From assembly GCA_024919175.1 (NCBI GenBank), contig CP103804.1, forward strand, positions 124,001-188,000: a DNA stretch of 64,000 bases. The letters run 5' to 3'. Shown here piece by piece: positions 59,240 to 64,000 of this stretch (position 1 is the first letter of the stretch; each line of letters begins with the position of its first letter). A model generated the notes under the pieces. It searched no databases. It was not told the DNA's origin and was given only the letters and a program-made list of their open reading frames with translations. The stretch comes from Clostridioides difficile. GTDB taxonomy: Bacteria > Bacillota > Clostridia > Peptostreptococcales > Peptostreptococcaceae. The position numbers were made by a program, and so were the translations under genes.

Positions 59240-61381
59240 TTATCTTAAACTGTTTAAGTATTCTATATTATATATAGTATCTTCATTTTCTACATCTAAT
59301 GATAATGCCTTTTTTAACATAAAATCAGCCTCATCAAACTTATTTTCAAACATATATAAAATTCCCTTTATATTTAAAATATTTACGTCATCTATAAATG
59401 TTTTTGAATAGTCTTCTACCAATAATTTTGCATCATTTATTTTGCCATTTTCAATCATATTTTCTATACTAATAATAAAGCTACTTTTCAATTCTTTGAA
59501 TTCCTGACTTTCTTTTATAGTTTCTTCTAATTCGTTTATAAGTATTTTTATTATTTTATTATAAAAAGGATATTCGTTTAGTAATTTTCTCATATTATGT
59601 ATATATTCTAATTTTTCATCAGCATTACTTAGCTTATTTTTAATGTCAAGTATATGCTTAAACTCTATAGTAAATTTATCTAAATCATTACATACAAACT
59701 TTATTAATTCAAAATCACTTAGATTACTATATATGTATTTTATGTATTTATAAGAGTACATTATATAAAGATAAAAAATATCCTTATACTTTTCATCACT
59801 TAGGCTAATATGTTCTAAAACCACTTTAGATATAACTTTATATACTCTTATCTTTTCTATTTCTGATGTATTTGGACGGTTAATTATATATTTATATAAT
59901 TTTAAATTAAAACTTCTTTCAAATGCTAAAAGATATTTTAAATATTTCTCTATCCATACATATTCCATTTCATAAAAAATATCTAATAAATCAATATTTT
60001 CTTCAAAAACTGTTTTTATAATATATGCATAAATTACTTCTTTTTCTTCATTGAGTATTTCTTTACGTTTATCTATAGACACATATTTATTCATTCTTAT
60101 TTTATTTAAAAGACCATAATTACCTTCAATGTCACAAAGGATTTTATATATATAATCTTTTTCATCATCTTTAATATTATTTATAACTTCTTCTATATCT
60201 CTATAAAAACTATTTTTTTCAACTTTAGAATTTGAAACTTGCTTATAATAGTTTCTTATATATTCAAATTTATTCAATTTATATAAGGACATAAATAAGC
60301 TAAAGTACACATTTTTCTTTTTTTCTATATCTTCAATATTATCGTATTCTGAAATTACTAAATCATACTTTTCAAGCTTATAATATACTTTTATCAATGT
60401 AATAATAGCCTCATCTCTAAGCCCTACAGTATCAGTATCTGAAAACAGACTATTTGCTTGTGTACTTATTTCATAATTATCTAACAGATAAATATATCTC
60501 TTATATGAATCTATACTATTCTCATATTTACCTAAATCTACTTGTGCTTGTGCCATATAATAATATATATCAATATTATTCATATCTTTCTTAATATATT
60601 TTAAACATAATTTTTCACACTTCTTATGCTTCCCTAAATATAAATATGTTTTTACAAGGCTTGTTATCAAGTAACCAGGTGCAGATTCTAGTTCTGAGTA
60701 TAATTCATAAGATTTTTCAAGATAATCTAAAGCTTCTTGATATTTTCCTAATATAATAAAATTTTTACCTAATTGATAATTTATGTATGGAGAACTTTCA
60801 TTCTCTTTTAACTCTTCAAATAATAATTCTTCATTTCTTTTTACTTTATTTATCCTTATTTCTTCATCTTCAAACAAATATCCATAATGTTCGAAATCAG
60901 CAACATTATTAAATATAGGATTTTTGTACATTGGTTGTTCATGAACTTTACCACGATATTTAAAATCAACATTCTTGAAAAGTCTAAGTACTGAACAATA
61001 TCCATATGATTTTTTATCATATGAGTAAAGATTTTTTAATTGTATAGAGGCAGAATTAAATTTTTTATCAAGTCCATCTTTAAAAAATCTTACAATAGTT
61101 GAAGAATCAATTAGTATTTCATCTGCATCTAATATAAGTAGCCATTCACCCTTGGCATAGGATATTGATATGTTTCTCATACTAGAAAAATCATTATTCC
61201 AATTATGAAAATATACATTCTCTGTGTATTTTCTAGATATTTTTATAGTGTCATCTTTAGAACCTGTATCGACTATTATAAGTTCACTGTCTATAGAATT
61301 TCTTAATGTGGTTAATGATTTTAAAGTTTTTTCAAGTATCTTCTCTTCATTTTTGACAATCATGACTATACTAAGTAACAT
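59240..61381 (-). CDS. Flagellin glycosyltransferase GT1 with TPR region
   Basis: 713 residues. An N-terminal GT2-family GT-A domain (SIVMIVKNEEKILEKTLKSL, IVDTGSKDDTI, the metal-binding DADE at 85-88, and RYRGKVHEQ-like) is followed by about 450 residues of TPR-like helical repeats. In C. difficile the homologue next to fliC starts the glycan by adding GlcNAc to Ser/Thr of flagellin (published). It starts 31 bp after the fliC terminator and has no visible promoter. AAAGGAAAA precedes the ATG. Confidence 0.9.
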   Translation of the reverse strand: MLLSIVMIVKNEEKILEKTLKSLTTLRNSIDSELIIVDTGSKDDTIKISRKYTENVYFHNWNNDFSSMRNISISYAKGEWLLILDADEILIDSSTIVRFFKDGLDKKFNSASIQLKNLYSYDKKSYGYCSVLRLFKNVDFKYRGKVHEQPMYKNPIFNNVADFEHYGYLFEDEEIRINKVKRNEELLFEELKENESSPYINYQLGKNFIILGKYQEALDYLEKSYELYSELESAPGYLITSLVKTYLYLGKHKKCEKLCLKYIKKDMNNIDIYYYMAQAQVDLGKYENSIDSYKRYIYLLDNYEISTQANSLFSDTDTVGLRDEAIITLIKVYYKLEKYDLVISEYDNIEDIEKKKNVYFSLFMSLYKLNKFEYIRNYYKQVSNSKVEKNSFYRDIEEVINNIKDDEKDYIYKILCDIEGNYGLLNKIRMNKYVSIDKRKEILNEEKEVIYAYIIKTVFEENIDLLDIFYEMEYVWIEKYLKYLLAFERSFNLKLYKYIINRPNTSEIEKIRVYKVISKVVLEHISLSDEKYKDIFYLYIMYSYKYIKYIYSNLSDFELIKFVCNDLDKFTIEFKHILDIKNKLSNADEKLEYIHNMRKLLNEYPFYNKIIKILINELEETIKESQEFKELKSSFIISIENMIENGKINDAKLLVEDYSKTFIDDVNILNIKGILYMFENKFDEADFMLKKALSLDVENEDTIYNIEYLNSLR

Positions 61382-61411
61382 ATATATTTTCCTTTCAAAT
61401 CTATATTTTCT

Positions 61412-61444
61412 AAAAAAGAAAAGAGTAAAGCAAAGCCCTACTCT
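61412..61444 (-). terminator. Intrinsic terminator between fliC and GT1
   Basis: On the minus strand, stem AGAGTAGGG / CTTTACTCT (61422-61430 with 61436-61444, with G-U pairs, loop CTTTG) is followed by TTTCTTTTTT. It lies about 28 bp after the fliC stop and 31 bp before the GT1 start. Confidence 0.8.
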
Positions 61445-61472
61445 TCTTCTCTATCCAATATACAAAATTATT

Positions 61473-62345
61473 TTATCCTAATAATTGTAAAACTCCTTGT
61501 GGCTGTTGATTAGCTTGAGCAAGCATTGATTGTGATGCTTGAACTAATATATTCATTTTAGATAAGTTAACCATTTCTGAAGCTACATCTGTATCTCTTA
61601 TTCTTGATTCAGCAGCTGTAACATTTTCTAAAGTATTACTCAAGTTAGTTTGAGTTGATTCTAGTCTATTTTGTTGTGCTCCTAGTTTTGCTCTTGATGT
61701 ATTTAATTCTTTAAGAGCTGCATCTAAGCTAGATACCATTTGTTTAGCTGCCTCAGTTCCTGAAGTTCCATCTACATTCATACTTGCTATTGTAGAACTT
61801 GTTATTCCAGCCTTACTCATTATACTTGCAGTGTTTACTAGAGCAACTTTTATTTCATTGTTATTATAAGATGTACCTGCAACATTTGTTCCATAGTTAG
61901 CTCCAACTTGTAATCTTACCTCTGTAGAACTTCCATCAAGTAGTTTCTTACCATTAAACTCTATTGAACTTGATATTCTTTCAACTTCATCTTTTAGTTG
62001 TGATAACTCATTAGCTATTTTTTCTCTTTCTTCAGCATTATTAGTTTCATTTGAAGATTGTACTGATAAAGTTCTCATTCTTTGTAGTATGTTTCCAGTC
62101 TCTTCTAATGCACCTTCTGCTGTTTGTACAACAGATATACCATCTTGAACGTTTCTTCCTGCTTGGTCTAAACCTTTTATTTGAGCTCTCATTTTCTCAG
62201 ATATTGCAAGTCCAGCAGCATCATCAGCAGCTCTCTTTATTCTAACCCCAGAAGATAACTTCTCCATAGACTTACTTTGTGCATTTACGTTTCTTCCCAT
62301 TTGATTATTTGCTATCAAAGCACTTACATTTGTATTAACTCTCAT
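61473..62345 (-). CDS. fliC: Flagellin FliC
   Basis: 290 residues, the short flagellin of C. difficile. D0/D1 N-terminal MRVNTNVSALIANNQMGRNVNAQSKSMEKLSSGVRIKRAADDAAGLAISEKMRAQIKGLDQAGRN (split), and C-terminal SRIRDTDVASEMVNLSKMNILVQASQSMLAQANQQPQGVLQLLG (split). The central Ser/Thr-rich part (SIMSKAGITSSTIASM, DGTSGTE) is the likely glycan attachment area. AGGAGGG precedes the ATG. It has a SigD promoter and a terminator, so it is its own transcription unit with read-through to the glycan genes. Confidence 0.97.
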   Translation of the reverse strand: MRVNTNVSALIANNQMGRNVNAQSKSMEKLSSGVRIKRAADDAAGLAISEKMRAQIKGLDQAGRNVQDGISVVQTAEGALEETGNILQRMRTLSVQSSNETNNAEEREKIANELSQLKDEVERISSSIEFNGKKLLDGSSTEVRLQVGANYGTNVAGTSYNNNEIKVALVNTASIMSKAGITSSTIASMNVDGTSGTEAAKQMVSSLDAALKELNTSRAKLGAQQNRLESTQTNLSNTLENVTAAESRIRDTDVASEMVNLSKMNILVQASQSMLAQANQQPQGVLQLLG

Positions 62346-62419
62346 TATTTTACCCTCCTTAGTATAGTTGACATCCTTGTCATTTCTACTTTTAACTTTT
62401 ATATTAATTCTTCAATTAT

Positions 62420-62448
62420 ATCATCGGACAAGTTTACATATAACTTTA
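62420..62448 (-). promoter_or_regulatory. SigD (sigma-28) promoter of fliC
   Basis: On the minus strand, -35 TAAA (62445-62448) and -10 CCGATGAT (62420-62427), with a 17-bp spacer, close to the sigma-28 consensus TAAA-N15-GCCGATA. The -35 overlaps the stop codon of the upstream FliT-like gene. The start is expected near 62413, a leader of about 68 nt. Confidence 0.7.
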
Positions 62449-62781
62449 TACTTTTTTATTAAAAATATTTACTTTTTCTCTATTTAAGTTATAGTACATT
62501 GTGTTTACTTGTTTAGTAAGCTTGTACTCATGTAATTCTTTTTTTACCTCTGACAACTGTTCTTGTAAAGAGTTTCTTATTCTATCATCAATTTCAATTA
62601 ATTCCTTATCATTATAAAGTTGTATAAAATCATTTTTATCCACTTCACTTACACTATTTATAATATCTTGTCTTTCATTTAGTCTATTACTTATATTTTT
62701 ATACTCCTCTTTTTCAATCAAGGTTATAATTTGTAAAGATATATCTTTATATAAATTTATTTTTTCTTCTAATTTATCCAT
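62446..62781 (-). CDS. FliT-like flagellar chaperone candidate
   Basis: 111 residues, mostly helical (MDKLEEKINLYKDISLQIITLIEKEEYKNISNRLNERQDIINS, split; then LQEQLSEVKKELHEYKLTK). The size, helical content and place between fliD and fliC fit a FliT-type export chaperone for FliD. No sharp motif confirms this. It starts 2 bp after the fliD stop region, so it is probably translated with fliD. Confidence 0.6.
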   Translation of the reverse strand: MDKLEEKINLYKDISLQIITLIEKEEYKNISNRLNERQDIINSVSEVDKNDFIQLYNDKELIEIDDRIRNSLQEQLSEVKKELHEYKLTKQVNTMYYNLNREKVNIFNKKV

Positions 62782-62783
62782 AG

Positions 62784-64000
62784 CTAATTACCTTGTGCTT
62801 GTGAGAAATAGTTCATTTGAGAAGAATATTGATTTAATAAAGACTCCAAAGCTGAATATTTAGCATAAAGGCTCTTCTCTTTATCATTCATTTTTTCAAC
62901 TAGTCTGTTTATATTTTTTTCTTGCTCTGCAATCTGCTTTGAATATACATTCTCACTGGCAGAAGAAGTTTTTTCTATTCCTGATTTTTTAACAAACTTA
63001 GAAAATGAACTTCCTGAATAATCATATACAATATCTTTAAGCTTTTCAAACATTCCCTTATCATCATAATTAGAAGAATATCCAGCTAAAGATTTGTATA
63101 CTTTATCACTATCATCTATAAGTGCTTTTGAAAAAGCATCTGCATTAAATGATATTTGACCTTTTTTATTATAATTCTCATGTTCATTGATACCTAATTT
63201 ACTTAATACAGAAATATTTTTTCCATCTCCAAAAAATGCAGATTGAATATCTTCAACAAAAGCTCTTAATTCATCATCGTTTCTAAGTATACCTTCTTTA
63301 GCCTTCTTTTCCCATTTTTCTATTTCTTCAGTTGTCATATCTTCTTTTTGATCATCTGTAAGAGGTGGATAATCTTTTGGTTTTTTAGTAGTAACTAGTC
63401 CATAAACCTTATCCATCAACTTATTATAGTCATCTACGAATGCCTTCATGTTTTTAGTAGCTTCTTCAGTATCAGTAACAGAAACTAGTTTAGCATTTCC
63501 TTTTGAATTTACATTGTAATCAATATTATCTATTTTAAATGAGTTCTGTTCTTTACTTATATGTGTTACTCTTCCTTGTTCATCAGTTACATCAGCTTCT
63601 AAATTTTTTCCATGTACCACTGCAAATTTACTTCCACTAGTATCAGTTCCAAATGTAATACCATTATCAGTAGCAATTTGCTGAGCTAAGTTATCATTTC
63701 CAGTTACTTTTAAATCAAGTTCTGATGATGAACCAGTCTGTTTTTTCGAAATAATCAATTCACCTGTCATCTCGCTATAGGAAGCCTTTATATCACTATC
63801 TGCACAAAGTGAATTTATCTTACTTACAATAGTACTTGTAGTATCTTGTTCAGATATTGGTACATTTACACCACCTATAGTTAAAGAACTAGCTCCACTA
63901 GCATTTGGTGGGAATTGTTGAACAATAGGGTCACTTGAGTTTAATTTAATAGTCACTTTTGCTGGTTCAGCCATTTGAGAAACTGCAAACTGATAATTTA
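62784..64000 (-). CDS. fliD: Flagellar cap protein FliD (partial, N-terminus outside window)
   Basis: The C-terminal part is visible, about 405 residues. An internal ATG at 63974 looks like a start, but the frame continues upstream to the window edge (Asn-Tyr-Gln-Phe-Ala-Val-Ser-Gln), so the gene begins beyond 64000. Family features: FSKALIDDSDKVYKSLAGYS, a C-terminal coiled coil (QIAEQEKNINRLVEKMNDKEKSLYAKYSALESLLNQYSSQMNYF, split), and flagellin-hook IN domain content. FliD caps the filament and, in C. difficile, is an adhesin. Confidence 0.92.
   Translation of the reverse strand, partial: NYQFAVSQMAEPAKVTIKLNSSDPIVQQFPPNASGASSLTIGGVNVPISEQDTTSTIVSKINSLCADSDIKASYSEMTGELIISKKQTGSSSELDLKVTGNDNLAQQIATDNGITFGTDTSGSKFAVVHGKNLEADVTDEQGRVTHISKEQNSFKIDNIDYNVNSKGNAKLVSVTDTEEATKNMKAFVDDYNKLMDKVYGLVTTKKPKDYPPLTDDQKEDMTTEEIEKWEKKAKEGILRNDDELRAFVEDIQSAFFGDGKNISVLSKLGINEHENYNKKGQISFNADAFSKALIDDSDKVYKSLAGYSSNYDDKGMFEKLKDIVYDYSGSSFSKFVKKSGIEKTSSASENVYSKQIAEQEKNINRLVEKMNDKEKSLYAKYSALESLLNQYSSQMNYFSQAQGN

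Noticed and set aside
63972..63974. ATG as the start of fliD
   Set aside because: The reading frame stays open upstream to the window edge, and FliD is normally about 500 residues, so the ATG is internal.
1..64000. CRISPR array, transposon, prophage or tRNA
   Set aside because: No regularly spaced repeats, no transposase or integrase protein, and no cloverleaf-like segment seen on reading the intergenic stretches.

Overview
The window is a low-GC Firmicute chromosome segment that I recognise as Clostridioides difficile. The evidence is the gene order, an FliR-FlhB fusion, a c-di-GMP-I riboswitch followed by a 154-bp invertible switch upstream of flgB, a short (290 aa) flagellin, and a clostridial spore photoproduct lyase. 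The flagellar locus is on the minus strand and is read from high to low coordinates. I found no rRNA, tRNA, CRISPR array, insertion sequence or prophage gene.

Read in the direction of transcription, the window begins with late flagellar genes (64000-61473): the 3' part of fliD, a FliT-like gene, and fliC with its own SigD-type promoter. Next is a flagellin-glycosylation block (61381-50275). It has three large glycosyltransferase genes, a FemAB/GNAT-like acyltransferase, an ATP-grasp ligase, an ornithine-cyclodeaminase-family protein, and an FdtA/FdtB-like pair for a 3-amino-3,6-dideoxy sugar. This gene set matches the 'type B' flagellin glycan locus of ribotype 027-like lineages rather than the locus of strain 630. 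The early flagellar operon follows (49496-about 25500), controlled by a sigma-A promoter, a c-di-GMP riboswitch with terminator and antiterminator, and the flagellar switch. It runs flgB-flgC-fliEFGHIJK-flgDE-flbD-motAB-fliL-fliO/Z-fliPQ-fliR/flhB-flhA-flhF-fleN-sigD-swrB-like-small membrane protein-flgG1-flgG-fliM-fliN-TPR protein.

The rest (25400-1) is metabolic and regulatory. It holds htpG with its own promoter, an iron alcohol dehydrogenase, spore photoproduct lyase, and an AraC/DUF3788 pair. It also holds TetR, HxlR and XRE regulators next to an aldo/keto reductase, a flavin/PNPOx-like protein and a MATE pump. A four-gene XRE-ABC export operon, a DUF362 ferredoxin protein, bioB with a BirA-like operator, a ribose operon rbsR-K-B-A-C with an operator at its start, an M20 deacylase/peptidase and a partial glutamine-amidotransferase-like gene complete it.

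The flagellar parts work as one programme. c-di-GMP and DNA inversion decide whether the early operon, including sigD, is made. SigD then turns on fliC. The downstream glycosyltransferases decorate FliC, probably by transcription that passes a terminator just after fliC. The least explained part is the enzymology of the glycan cap: the ATP-grasp, GNAT and ornithine-cyclodeaminase-like genes. Several start codons were moved from the longest open frame to the ATG that follows a good ribosome binding site; each case is noted.
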